The notes under the pieces: generated by a model
What the model saw: the letters and a program-made list of their open reading frames with translations, nothing else
Databases searched by the model: none
Told to the model about the DNA's origin: nothing
Shown: in pieces, positions 33,208 to 42,080 of the stretch
Layout: each line of letters starts with the position of its first letter
Position numbering within the stretch: position 1 is the first letter of the stretch
Translations under genes and position numbers: made by a program
Assembly: GCA_905202595.1 (NCBI GenBank)
Contig: CAJKSP010000003.1
Location: 25,118-89,117, forward strand
Reading direction: 5' to 3'
Length of the DNA stretch: 64,000 bases
Source of the DNA: an uncultured Sutterella sp.
GTDB lineage: Bacteria; Pseudomonadota; Gammaproteobacteria; Burkholderiales; Burkholderiaceae_F

Positions 33208-33515
33208 GGGTCGAAAAAAGATCCGGGGCTTGGACGAGCAGCCGCCGGATGGGTGAATGAAAGGCTCTCTGCCGGCACAGCCGGCCGAGAGAGGCGAAGT
33301 GTACGACACGAATATGAAGCGAATGCATGCGGCTGGATTGCCGCAGCGCTTCTGCAGCTTCTTTGCCGGCGTCCGGTTCGGCTCCGGGGACTTCCCTAAG
33401 GGCGCGCGCGCCGTCTGGACGGAAAGCCGCCTAGCATGAATGGAGACTGGCAGAGGGGGCACGCCGGCAGCGGCTCGCCGCCTTTTGCAGACAGGAAAAA
33501 AAGGAGAAGGAAGTC
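33208..33515. other. Divergent intergenic region (308 bases), no gene seen
   Basis: Between the minus-strand efflux pump and the plus-strand C45 hydrolase. It should hold promoters for both. No clear dyad or hexamer pair was found; the only strong signal is the ribosome site for the C45 gene at its right end. Confidence 0.4.
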
Positions 33516-34592
33516 ATGACCGAAGAACAGCCGAGCGCGCATCTCTACATCAAGCTTTCGGGCTCGCCCAGGGAGCGCGGCAGGACCTACGGCGAAGCGG
33601 CTCGCGAGCGCATTTTGAAGGTGGTTGAGGAGTACAAAGTGCTCTTCGACAAGGAGGCGCACATGGCCTGGGGCGATGCGCTTCGCATGGCGGCGGCCTA
33701 TGAAGAGCCGATCAGAGCCTACCGGCCCGATCTCCTTGAGGAGATGCAGGGCATTGCCGAGGGAGCGGGCCTCGACTTCGGAACGGTGCTTCTTCTCAAC
33801 TGCCGTACGGAAGTGATGTTTGCGCAGTTTGAAGACGACTGCTCCGTCATCGGCGTGCCGCCCGAGGCATCGGCCGACGGGAAGACCTACCTTGCGCAGA
33901 CTTGGGACTGGTGGTCGATCGGCCAGGGCACGACGGTGATTCTCGAAGTCGAGCAGCCGCCGTACGAAAAGGCGCTCATCGTGACGGAAGCGGGCCTTGT
34001 CGGTGGCAAGGGCCTCAATGCCAGCGGCATCGGCCTCACGCTCAATGCCTTGAGCGTCGCCCGCGGGCAGCGGGGCGTGCCGGTTCACGTTCTCATGCGC
34101 GGCGCGCTTTCGCAGCCGACGCTGCCCAAAGCGATCGACGCCGTGGCAAAGCCCGTGCGGGCAGGCGCCGGCTGCATCGGGCTTGCGAGCGCCGACGGCC
34201 TCGTCGTGGCGCTCGAGACGGCGCCGAAGAATCTCGACATTCTGCTCTGCGACGGCCATCCCCTCTGCCACACGAATCACTGGCTCTCGCCCGTGATGCT
34301 GCAGGGCGATGAAGCGACGCGCTATTCCTTTACGTCCACGTATACGCGTCTCGACCGCATCCGCCGCCTGACGCGTCCGCTCGAAGGCCGGCTCACGCCC
34401 GAGCTGCTCTTGGGCGTTCTCTCCGACCATGCCGGCCGGCCCGACAGCGTCTGCCGCCATGACGATCCGTCGCTGCCGGTCTACCATCGGCACACGTCGC
34501 TCTGGGCCATGGTGCTCGATCTGAACGATCGCGTGCTCTGGCTGACGGAAGGCAGCCCCTGCTGCACGAAGGCCCGCCGCTATCCGCTCTAA
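33516..34592 (+). CDS. C45-family Ntn hydrolase (acyl-CoA:6-APA acyltransferase-like)
   Basis: A 358-residue Ntn hydrolase of peptidase family C45, related to isopenicillin-N acyltransferase and bacterial acyl-amino-acid or choloylglycine-like amidases. The candidate nucleophile is Cys109 in DDCSVIG, where the precursor would be cleaved autocatalytically; family features LLNCRTE before it and YLAQTWDWW after it are present. It probably hydrolyses an amide of an amino acid. A strong AAAAGGAGAAGG precedes the ATG at 33516. No signal peptide. Alone between two divergent or convergent units. Confidence 0.83.
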   Translation: MTEEQPSAHLYIKLSGSPRERGRTYGEAARERILKVVEEYKVLFDKEAHMAWGDALRMAAAYEEPIRAYRPDLLEEMQGIAEGAGLDFGTVLLLNCRTEVMFAQFEDDCSVIGVPPEASADGKTYLAQTWDWWSIGQGTTVILEVEQPPYEKALIVTEAGLVGGKGLNASGIGLTLNALSVARGQRGVPVHVLMRGALSQPTLPKAIDAVAKPVRAGAGCIGLASADGLVVALETAPKNLDILLCDGHPLCHTNHWLSPVMLQGDEATRYSFTSTYTRLDRIRRLTRPLEGRLTPELLLGVLSDHAGRPDSVCRHDDPSLPVYHRHTSLWAMVLDLNDRVLWLTEGSPCCTKARRYPL

Positions 34593-34621
34593 AGCGGACG
34601 GCGCGCCGCCGGGAGAATCGG

Positions 34622-34664
34622 CAAAAAGAAGCCGCCGGGCGCTTCGGGCGCCCCGGCGGCTTGT
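34622..34664. terminator. Terminator between the C45 gene and ilvD
   Basis: AAGCCGCCGGG (34629-34639) pairs with CCCGGCGGCTT (about 34652-34662). On the minus strand it is followed by CTTTTTG, serving ilvD; on the plus strand the T tract is poor. Confidence 0.78.
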
Positions 34665-34720
34665 CGTCTTGGGGGCGGGGCGGCGCCAAGGCGCCTGCCC
34701 CGCTCGCCGCTTCAGGCTTT

Positions 34721-36382
34721 TTATTCGAGAACGGCGCCGGACATGCCGGAGGTGACGAGCTTGGCATAGCGGGCAAGGTAGCCCGTGTTGATGCGCGGCT
34801 CGCGCGGCTGCCACGCGGCGCGGCGGCGGGCCAGCTCTTCATCCGAGAGCGCGACCGAGATCGTGTTCTCCGGAATGTTGATGGTGATGAGGTCGCCTTC
34901 TTCGATAAGCGCAATCGGGCCGCCCACTGCCGCTTCAGGCGAGACGTGGCCGATGGCCGCGCCGCGGGTGGCGCCCGAGAAGCGGCCGTCCGTGATGAGC
35001 GCGACGCTGTCGCCCAAGCCCGAGCCGACGATGGCGGAGGTGGGGTTGAGCATTTCGCGCATGCCCGGACCGCCCTTCGGGCCTTCGTAGCGGATGACGA
35101 CGACGTCGCCCGGGACGATCTTGCCGCCGAAGATGGCCTGAATGGCGTCTTCTTCAGAATCGAACACGCGGGCGGGGCCGGTATGCACAAACATGGCCGG
35201 ATCGACGGCCGAGCGCTTCACAACGCAGCCGTCGGGCGCGAGGTTGCCCTTGAGGACGGCGATGCCGCCTTCCTTGCCGAAGGGGTTCGACGTCGGACGG
35301 ATGACGTCCGGATCGAGCACGCGGGCCTCAGCGATGTTCTCGCCCACGGTCTTGCCCGTCACCGTGATCGGATCGGTGTGGATGGCGCCGATTTCGCTCA
35401 GCTCCTTCATGACGGCGGGGATGCCGCCGGCGCGGTCGAGGTCTTCAATGAACTTGTCGCCCGCGGGTGCAAGGTGGCAGATGTTGGGCGTGCGCTTCGA
35501 GATCTCATTGGCAACCGAGAGGTCGAGCTTGATGCCGCACTCATGCGCAATGGCGGGCAGATGGAGCATGGAGTTCGTCGAGCAGCCGAGCGCCATGTCG
35601 ACGGCGAGCGCGTTTTCGAACGCTTCGCGCGTCATGATGTCGCGCGGCTTCAGATCCTTGCGCACGAGATCCATGATGGTCATGCCCGCTTCCTTGGCGA
35701 GGCGGTAGCGCGCCGACATGACGGCGGGAATCGTGCCGTTGCCGGGAAGCGCCATGCCGAGCACTTCCGAGAGGCAGTTCATGGAGTTCGCGGTGAACAT
35801 GCCCGAGCAGGAGCCGCAGGTCGGGCAGGCCTTGTTCTCGATTTCGATGAAGGTGGGCTTGTCGATCTTCTTGGCGTTGAAGGCGCCGACGGCTTCGGCG
35901 ATGTCGGTGTAGGAGAGGCGGCGGCCGCAGGTCATGCGTCCGGCGAGCATGGCGCCCGCGGAGATCACGATCGAGGGGATGTTGAGGCGGCCGGCAGCCA
36001 TCAGGAGGCCCGGCACGTTCTTGTCGCAGGCTGCGACGAGGACGAGGCCGTCGAACGGGTGCGCCGTCGCCATCGCTTCAACGCTGTCGGCGATGAGCTC
36101 GCGGCTCACGAGCGAATACTTCATGCCCGCATGGCCCATGGCGATGCCGTCGCAGACGGCGATCGCGGGGAAGACGATCGGCGTGCCGCCGCCCATCGCC
36201 ACGCCGATCTTCACCGCCTCGGTCACCTTGTCGAGGAACATGTGGCCTGGGACGATTTCGTTCTGGGAGTTGACGATGCCGATGAGCGGGCGTTCGATTT
36301 CAGCGTCGGAGAGGCCGAGCGCCTTCAGCAGAGAGCGCTGCGGGGCCGCACGGTCGCCTTTTTTGATTCGATCGCTGCGCAT
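34721..36382 (-). CDS. ilvD: Dihydroxy-acid dehydratase
   Basis: Iron-sulphur dehydratase for the third common step of valine, isoleucine and leucine synthesis, 553 residues, normal length. The cluster and active-site segments can be read: GIAMGHAGMKYSL, AACDKNVPG, and the pair CPTCGSCSGMFTANSMNCL; GLGDSVALITDGRFSGATRG lies near the C-terminus. GAGGAGT lies about 12 bases before the ATG at 36382. It is a lone biosynthetic gene here; no ilvB, ilvC or ilvE is adjacent. A 528-base region to its right separates it from the divergent BASS carrier. Confidence 0.96.
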   Translation of the reverse strand: MRSDRIKKGDRAAPQRSLLKALGLSDAEIERPLIGIVNSQNEIVPGHMFLDKVTEAVKIGVAMGGGTPIVFPAIAVCDGIAMGHAGMKYSLVSRELIADSVEAMATAHPFDGLVLVAACDKNVPGLLMAAGRLNIPSIVISAGAMLAGRMTCGRRLSYTDIAEAVGAFNAKKIDKPTFIEIENKACPTCGSCSGMFTANSMNCLSEVLGMALPGNGTIPAVMSARYRLAKEAGMTIMDLVRKDLKPRDIMTREAFENALAVDMALGCSTNSMLHLPAIAHECGIKLDLSVANEISKRTPNICHLAPAGDKFIEDLDRAGGIPAVMKELSEIGAIHTDPITVTGKTVGENIAEARVLDPDVIRPTSNPFGKEGGIAVLKGNLAPDGCVVKRSAVDPAMFVHTGPARVFDSEEDAIQAIFGGKIVPGDVVVIRYEGPKGGPGMREMLNPTSAIVGSGLGDSVALITDGRFSGATRGAAIGHVSPEAAVGGPIALIEEGDLITINIPENTISVALSDEELARRRAAWQPREPRINTGYLARYAKLVTSGMSGAVLE

Positions 36383-36910
36383 GATGTGAATGACTCCTCA
36401 ATATGTTCTGTTTAGGGGCTGCCCTTCAGGCGCTTCTTGGGGCGCTTTCAAAGGGCGTTTGTCGAGTGTAGGGGGCGGGGGCGCTTCGCTGATAAGCAAA
36501 AGCGCTCATGCCGCTTGCGGGCGTCGAAGCTTTGCAGTAGGCGGCAAGGCGCAGATGGAAAATTTTGCAAAAACTTGTTTTTTGCAATGCGATGGCTCCT
36601 CAGATCCCATTGAATTCAAAAAAGTCTATACGAAATGCGCTTGCAAAAGCAGATGTTTGACGGTTCGCTTCCCGTGCAATTTTCTTGGTTTTGCTGGCAA
36701 TGAGCTGTTTTGCTTAGGTGGCATGCCCTAAGAAGCGTGCTTCTTGTCAGCCTAGCAGAAGAAAAGACAGGCGCATGAACGGCGGGGAGCGCCGAATTGA
36801 AGCGGGAAGTACGTAGATTGATAGAACGCACCGCGCTATTTCAGGGCGCGCCAAGACAGACCGCCGCAGGCAGCGGCGGCTCCAAAAACCAACGAGGCCC
36901 CCTTTCCATC
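36383..36910. other. Divergent intergenic region (528 bases)
   Basis: Upstream of both ilvD (minus) and the BASS carrier (plus). Its middle (36560-36720) is AT-rich. It contains a perfect 9-bp dyad at 36566-36588. No gene is supported; an in-frame extension of the carrier into this region looks non-coding. Confidence 0.5.
36566..36588. promoter_or_regulatory. Perfect 9-bp dyad, candidate operator
   Basis: TTGCAAAAA (36566-36574), CTTGT spacer, TTTTTGCAA (36580-36588). Located in the shared regulatory region of ilvD and the BASS carrier. Symmetry and lack of GC fit a regulator site rather than a terminator. Confidence 0.45.
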
Positions 36911-37912
36911 ATGAAAACTCTCGCTAAGATCAGTCAGTTCTTCAATAAGACATTTGCCCTTTGGGTGCTCGTGTTCGGCATCCTGGGCTATGCGTTCCCG
37001 AGCACGTTCAAGCCGCTGGGCAGCTGGATTACGATCCTGCTCGGCATCGTGATGTTCGGCATGGGCCTGACGCTCACGATGGACGACTTCCGCGAAGTGT
37101 TCCGCCGGCCGCGCGATGTGCTGATCGGCGTGCTGGCGCAGTTCATCATCATGCCGCTCGTGGCGTATGCGCTCTGCATCGTCTTCAATCTGCCGCCCGA
37201 CCTGGCGGTGGGCGTGATGCTCGTCGGCTGCTGCCCGGGCGGCACGGCCTCGAACGTGATGACGTTCCTGGCGCGCGGCGACGTGGCGCTCTCCGTGACG
37301 ATCACCTCCTGCTCGACGATCCTCGCGCCGGTGGTCACCCCCTGCCTGATGTACCTCTTCGCGAGCCAGTGGCTTGCCATTGATCCGATGGGCATGTTCC
37401 TCTCGATCGTTGAAATCGTCGTGGTGCCGATCGCAGGCGGCGTCATCGTGCACAAGCTCGTCGGCGAAAAGATCGAAACGGCCGTGACGGCGCTGCCTCT
37501 CGTTTCCGTGACGGCGATTGTGCTCATCGTGGCGGCTGTGGTGGCGGCTTCCGCCGATCAGATCCTCAAGGCCGGCGCTCTGGTGTTTGCGGTCGTGGTT
37601 CTGCACAACGGCTTCGGCATGCTGCTCGGCTACCTTCTCGCCAAGGCGACGGGCATGAATCTTGCCAAGCGCAAGTGCCTCGCGATCGAAGTCGGCATGC
37701 AGAATTCAGGCCTCGGCGTCGCGCTCGCTACGGTTCACTTTGCTGCGAATCCGCTCTCGGCGCTGCCGTCCGCCATCTTCTCCTTCTGGCACAACATTTC
37801 CGGCCCTGTGATGGCGACGATCTTCCACGGCTGGCATGAAGCCGGAGAAGAAATGAGCATGATCGACAAGATCGCTGCTCGTGCGGCGAGCGAGCAGAAG
37901 GCTGCGCATTAA
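36911..37912 (+). CDS. BASS-family sodium symporter
   Basis: A 333-residue carrier of the bile acid:sodium symporter family, whose bacterial members move bile acids, pantoate or other organic acids with sodium. About 9 to 10 hydrophobic segments; family features include GIVMFGMGLTLTMDDF, the CCPGGTASNVMTFLARGDVA crossing motif, and GMQNSGLGVALA in the second half. The ATG at 36911 gives the family N-terminus; an earlier in-frame ATG at 36797 would add 38 polar residues and was rejected. It is next to a convergent LysR gene, a possible regulator. Which solute it carries cannot be told. Confidence 0.87.
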   Translation: MKTLAKISQFFNKTFALWVLVFGILGYAFPSTFKPLGSWITILLGIVMFGMGLTLTMDDFREVFRRPRDVLIGVLAQFIIMPLVAYALCIVFNLPPDLAVGVMLVGCCPGGTASNVMTFLARGDVALSVTITSCSTILAPVVTPCLMYLFASQWLAIDPMGMFLSIVEIVVVPIAGGVIVHKLVGEKIETAVTALPLVSVTAIVLIVAAVVAASADQILKAGALVFAVVVLHNGFGMLLGYLLAKATGMNLAKRKCLAIEVGMQNSGLGVALATVHFAANPLSALPSAIFSFWHNISGPVMATIFHGWHEAGEEMSMIDKIAARAASEQKAAH

Positions 37913-37944
37913 GCGAAGGCCTGCTCGTTAAAGCCTCCTAGCTG

Positions 37945-37987
37945 TCAAAAGGCCCAGCGCGCTTCGCGGCGCGCCGGGCCTTTTTCG
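37945..37987. terminator. Bidirectional terminator
   Basis: AAAAGGCCCAGCGCGC pairs with GCGCGCCGGGCCTTTTT around TTCGCG (37947-37985). It stops the carrier on the plus strand and the LysR gene on the minus strand. Confidence 0.85.
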
Positions 37988-38001
37988 CATGGCGTTGCGG
38001 C

Positions 38002-38874
38002 TTAAAGCGGCTCAAGCGCCTGCCGAACGGCGGCGAGAAACGCGTCGGTGAGCGTTCTTTTCGGCGCATTCTGCGGCCAGGCCAGGAAGACCTCGCTCGT
38101 GAAGGCGGGCTTAAGCGGCAGGAACATGACTTCCTCATCGGGCTTCACGATGCCCTCGAGGCAGAGCGCATGTGCGCCGGCGCGCACGAGGAAGGAGGCG
38201 TTGTAGAGCAGGTTGTACGTGCCGACGATTTGAAGCCGCTCAAAGGGAAAGCCCAGCCAGCCGGCAAGCCGGCCGTCGATGAGGCGCTGCCGCGAGGCCA
38301 GGAGCGGCTTGCCGATCAAATCCTGCGGCTCAATGAACGCTTTGCCTGCAAAGGGGCCGTCGCGGCGCGTGAGCACGCCCCAGACGTTGCGCACAGGCAG
38401 GCTGATGCTCTCGAGCCCGTCAAGATCGGCCGGCATGCTGAAGAGGCCGACATTTGAAAGCCCCGTTCTGATGCTGAGCAGCGCGTCCTGCGCATTCGAG
38501 CTGTAGATGTGGCAGCGCACGTTCGGATGCGCTTCGCGAAACTTTTCCAGCACGTCCGCAATGATGGCCATGGCGGGCGTTTCCGCGGCCGAGATCGTGA
38601 GGTCGCCGGCAAGCTCCTGCGTCGACATGGCTTCGCGCTTGGTCTTCTCGACGAGCTCGAGAATGGACTGCGCCTGCTTGAAGAGAAAGATGCCTTTTTC
38701 GGTGAGCTCGATGCGCCTTGTGGTGCGCTCGAAGAGCTTTTGTCCGAGCTCTTCCTCCAAATCGGCGATTTGGCGGGAAAGCGTCGGCTGCGTGACGAAG
38801 AGCTTTTGTGCGGCAGTCGTGAAGCTCTTTTGACGGGCAATTTCTACGAAGTAGCGAAGCGATTTCAAATCCAT
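38002..38874 (-). CDS. LysR-type transcriptional regulator
   Basis: A 290-residue LysR family regulator. Residues 1-60 form the winged helix-turn-helix: LKSLRYFVEIARQKSFTTAA, then QPTLSRQIADLEEELGQKLF and ERTTRRIELTEKG. The rest is the periplasmic-binding-protein-like effector domain. The ATG at 38874 (MDLKSLRY) is the family start; the upstream extension is atypical. It is convergent with the BASS carrier and divergent from a RibD-type reductase gene. A palindromic AT-rich site (GAATATATTC) sits about 60 bases before its start and may be its own operator. Effector and targets unknown. Confidence 0.88.
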   Translation of the reverse strand: MDLKSLRYFVEIARQKSFTTAAQKLFVTQPTLSRQIADLEEELGQKLFERTTRRIELTEKGIFLFKQAQSILELVEKTKREAMSTQELAGDLTISAAETPAMAIIADVLEKFREAHPNVRCHIYSSNAQDALLSIRTGLSNVGLFSMPADLDGLESISLPVRNVWGVLTRRDGPFAGKAFIEPQDLIGKPLLASRQRLIDGRLAGWLGFPFERLQIVGTYNLLYNASFLVRAGAHALCLEGIVKPDEEVMFLPLKPAFTSEVFLAWPQNAPKRTLTDAFLAAVRQALEPL

Positions 38875-39210
38875 GGCGAAGATGGGCTGACGAGCGTTGG
38901 GCGGACAGTGCTCCGCCGGGCAGACGTCCTGAATATATTCGTTAGGCAAATGAAAAGACAATCAGAATGCCATGGGTGAATGCGAATGCGCGCCTGCCGG
39001 CAGCTGCCGGCTCTGCTTCCCCTTTTCTCGTCTTGGCGGCGGAAGCCGAAATGGCGGCAGTCAATGACGCAGGCAGGGGGATGCCTCAAAGAAGCAAGAG
39101 AAAAAGAAAATCGGGCGGGAGCTCTGGTGCGCCAGGATTAGGATGACGCTCCTGAAGGACGGCGGATTTCCGCCGTTTCCCCGAGAACTTTTCATTTTGT
39201 TTGCAATGCT
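38875..39210. other. Divergent intergenic region (336 bases)
   Basis: Between the LysR gene (minus) and the RibD-type gene (plus). It contains AATATATTCGTTA near 38932-38944, close to the LysR start, with a near-identical copy at 40007-40019 before the twin-arginine flavoprotein. Otherwise nothing identifiable. Confidence 0.45.
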
Positions 39211-39918
39211 ATGAAAGTCATCTGCCACATGATTTCTTCGGTCGACGGGCGCCTGCTGCCGGACCGCTGGACTTCGCCGGAGAAGCCCTTGGACGTGACG
39301 TCCGTGTACGAAAGCGCAGCTGCTCGATTCCCTGCCGACGGCTGGATGATCGGCCGCGTTTCTATGGGGCAGTACGACGCTTCCGTAACGGATGGCGAGC
39401 CTGCCGGGCTCAGAGCGGCAGGCTCGCCGCTGCCTGAGCCCTTCGTGGGTGAGCGTGGCGGACGGATGCTCGCGCTTGCCTTCGATCCCAAAGGCAAGCT
39501 CAAGTACTCGAAGCCTTATCTCGCAACGGGCGAGCACTTCGTTGCGGTGCTTTCTCCGCAAGTGGACGATGCCTATCTGGCGTCGCTTCGGCGCGTCGGC
39601 GTGTCGTACATCTTTGAGGGAGAAGGCGAGGATCGCCTGTCCAAGGCGCTGCGAACGGCGGAATCCCTCTTCGGGGCCAAGATGCTTCTTCTAGAGGGCG
39701 GCGGCGTCATCAACGGCGCCTTTTTAGCGGCCGGGCTGATTGACGAGCTGTCGATCCTCATCTATCCCGGCATTGACGGACTCTGCGGCGTGCCGTCGAT
39801 TTTCAGCGCGCAGGGCGAGCCGACGAGTCTTCCTGCCCAAGGCCAGCGGCTTGAGCTGCTCGAAACGCAGACAGAGGCGAACGGCATGGTGTGGCTCCAT
39901 TACGCCGTCCGCCGATGA
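39211..39918 (+). CDS. RibD C-terminal-type (dihydrofolate-reductase-fold) reductase
   Basis: A 235-residue NADPH-dependent reductase of the RibD C-terminal/DHFR-fold family. It starts MKVICHMISSVDGRL, as in the pyrimidine-reductase branch, and has LLLEGGGVINGAFLAAGLIDEL, the nucleotide-binding and dimer motif, then LSILIYPGIDG. It lacks the RibD deaminase domain, so it is a free-standing reductase, possibly for a riboflavin intermediate or a related small molecule. The ATG at 39211 follows GCAATGCT without a strong ribosome site. Stands alone. Confidence 0.82.
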   Translation: MKVICHMISSVDGRLLPDRWTSPEKPLDVTSVYESAAARFPADGWMIGRVSMGQYDASVTDGEPAGLRAAGSPLPEPFVGERGGRMLALAFDPKGKLKYSKPYLATGEHFVAVLSPQVDDAYLASLRRVGVSYIFEGEGEDRLSKALRTAESLFGAKMLLLEGGGVINGAFLAAGLIDELSILIYPGIDGLCGVPSIFSAQGEPTSLPAQGQRLELLETQTEANGMVWLHYAVRR

Positions 39919-40300
39919 GGAAGACGCGCGCCCCGGGTCCGAGCTGAAAGAGAAGCGGATTTGCCTGCGCCTGCAGCAGCAGGATGCTGCAGGGTGTGGC
40001 AGTCCCAATATATTCATTAAATGAATAAAAATCCAAAAATATTAAATATTTGAATTATTTGGAGGGTGTTCATAACATCAAGACCGTGCTGCGGAGGCCG
40101 GCGGCGAGAACCGCCGTCTTCAAAATGCCGCTCGCCTCGAGGCGAGGGCGATTCCTTCAGGACGCTTGAAGCAGGCGAAGGAAGAAGGCAGTGCCAGAGA
40201 GAGAGCTGAGCGAATGGCCGGCTCCGGCGGCGTTCGGCGTCTTGGAGGCGTCCGGACGAAGCGTCCATCTGTCCATGGCTTTCAACGGAGGATTCATGCC
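39919..40300. other. Intergenic region with tandem palindromes (382 bases)
   Basis: Precedes the twin-arginine flavoprotein. Very AT-rich around 40005-40062. Two perfect palindromes of 15 bases follow one another: 40012-40026 and 40037-40051, and CCAAA/TTTGG flanks the second. No gene supported. Confidence 0.55.
40012..40051. promoter_or_regulatory. Two adjacent 15-base palindromes, candidate operator
   Basis: ATTCATTAAATGAAT (40012-40026) and AAATATTAAATATTT (40037-40051), centres 25 bases apart, in an AT-rich block about 250 bases before the flavoprotein start. The nearest regulator gene is the LysR gene at 38002-38874. Confidence 0.5.
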
Positions 40301-41845
40301 GTGAAGAGAAGAACGTTGTTGACGAATGCACTTTTGGGCGCGCCGGCAGTCCAGACGGCGCTCCTGACGAGCGCTGCCCGAGCGGCGCAGACTGCGCCGG
40401 CCGAAGAGCTTTCTGCGGATGTGCTGGTGCTTGGCGCAGGCTTTGCCGGACTTGCCAGCGCCATTGCCGCCGCGCGAGCCGGCGCGCGCGTGGCTGTGCT
40501 TGAAAAGCGGGGATACGCAGGCGGCGACGGCATTCTCTCCGCGGGCATTCTGGCCGCGGCAGGCACGCCGCTGCATGAGGCGCAAGGCATTCCCGGCGAT
40601 TGGAGCGTAGAAGCCTATTGGCAGCGCATTCTCGACGGCAAGGAGGATGAGCCTTTGTCAAAGGTTCGGGACAACATGCCGCTCTCGCCCATCTACTCCG
40701 GCGTGGCGAAGCATAATCCCGAGGTGCTTCGCCGCAGCGCCTTCCGCTCGCCGGATGTGGCGGCGTTTGTGCAGAGCTTCGGCATTGAGTTCCTGCCGAT
40801 CAATCCCCATCAGCCTTTTCTGCTTCCGTCGAAGCCCGGCTCGATGCCTCGGCTGGCCAAGGCCATGCTCGGCGAGCTGGAGCGTCTCGGCGCTGCCGTT
40901 CTGCTCAATGTGCAGGCGGAGTCGCTGCAGCTCGAAAACGGGCGCATGGCAGGCGCGCTGGCCCGCCGGCTTGCCGGTCCGTACAAAGGCGGCGCGCTGC
41001 GCATTGAGGCGCCTGCCGTCATTGCTGCAACGGGAGGCTTTTCCGACAATGAGGCGCTCATGAAGCGCTACAAGCGCGTTTGGGCGGACATTCCGATTGG
41101 CTTCACGGCTGTGGGAGAGGGCGTTCCGCCCGGGCATGACGGCGACGGCATTCAGATGGGCAGGCGCATTGGGGCGGGGGTTGAAGATATGGAGTCGATG
41201 CCTAAGCTCTACGCGGCGCCGCGCAAAGGCATGCGTTCGCCTTCATGGATCCTTTTCGATACGGACTCGGCTTATCTGGTGGATCGCGGCGGCAAGCGCT
41301 TTGTCAACGAACACGAGGCGCGCTACGCCGGCTGTGCCGTCGAGGCCTTTCGGCGTCATATTGACGGAGCCTACATGGTGTTTGACGAGGAGACCTTCCG
41401 CGGTCCGAACAGCGAACGCTGGCAGCTCGCGAAGATTTTTGCCGCAGGAGGACTCTTCAAAGGCTGGACGCCGGAGGAGGCGGCTGCAGCCGCCGGCGTT
41501 GATCCGCAGGGGCTTCGAGAAACGGTTGAGCGCATCAATGCCGATGCGGCCCGAGGCGCGGACAGCGAATACGGCCGGCGTGACCGGCTGTTTCGCGCGC
41601 TCTCAGGACCTTTTTATGTGTCGGCGCCTTCTTGGCCTGTGCGCTTCAAGACCGAGGGCGGTCTGGAGGTCAATCCAGACTTTGTCGTCATTCGAGCGTC
41701 GGATGAGTCGCCTATTGAGGGGTTCTATGCGGCCGGCGCTACATGCGGTTCGATTTCCTCGCGTCTTTGCGATGTGCTCGCGAGCGCCCTCATCGCAGGA
41801 GAAAATGCCGCTAAAAGTGCGAAGGCGCAGCGGACTCTCTCTTGA
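40301..41845 (+). CDS. Twin-arginine-exported FAD flavoprotein (fumarate-reductase/KstD type)
   Basis: A 514-residue FAD-dependent oxidoreductase. The N-terminus MKRRTLLTNALLG, with hydrophobic residues then SAARA, looks like a twin-arginine signal, which fits export of a folded flavoprotein. The FAD dinucleotide fold starts at LVLGAGFAGLASAIAAARAG (about 45-64), and the family C-terminal motif GFYAAGATCGSISS is near residue 480. No FMN-binding domain or heme is present, unlike the reductase at 14918. GTG start at 40301 with GGAGGA 8 bases upstream. Probably reduces an unsaturated organic acid, or dehydrogenates its saturated form, in the periplasm. Substrate and electron partner unknown. Confidence 0.83.
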   Translation: MKRRTLLTNALLGAPAVQTALLTSAARAAQTAPAEELSADVLVLGAGFAGLASAIAAARAGARVAVLEKRGYAGGDGILSAGILAAAGTPLHEAQGIPGDWSVEAYWQRILDGKEDEPLSKVRDNMPLSPIYSGVAKHNPEVLRRSAFRSPDVAAFVQSFGIEFLPINPHQPFLLPSKPGSMPRLAKAMLGELERLGAAVLLNVQAESLQLENGRMAGALARRLAGPYKGGALRIEAPAVIAATGGFSDNEALMKRYKRVWADIPIGFTAVGEGVPPGHDGDGIQMGRRIGAGVEDMESMPKLYAAPRKGMRSPSWILFDTDSAYLVDRGGKRFVNEHEARYAGCAVEAFRRHIDGAYMVFDEETFRGPNSERWQLAKIFAAGGLFKGWTPEEAAAAAGVDPQGLRETVERINADAARGADSEYGRRDRLFRALSGPFYVSAPSWPVRFKTEGGLEVNPDFVVIRASDESPIEGFYAAGATCGSISSRLCDVLASALIAGENAAKSAKAQRTLS

Positions 41846-42080
41846 GCGCCTCTGCAGGAGGCTGCGCCATCAGCGGCGCTCTGCGAGCGGCAGCTCTGTC
41901 CTTTTCGCCCGCATTCTGCCGAAAGCTGCCGAATGCGGGCGCTTCCTCCCGGACGCCGCCGGAAGCGTCCGTTTGCGCTAATCTTACGTTCCGCGTCCCG
42001 GCATCAGCGAGCGCCGCTTCAGGCGGCTGGAGGCCGGGAGGCGTCCCAAGACGCTCAACCCGAAGAACAGTAAGAAGAAG

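Noticed and set aside
34661..36415. A 584-codon open frame on the plus strand opposite ilvD
   Set aside because: Shadow of ilvD; no recognisable domain and no ribosome site.
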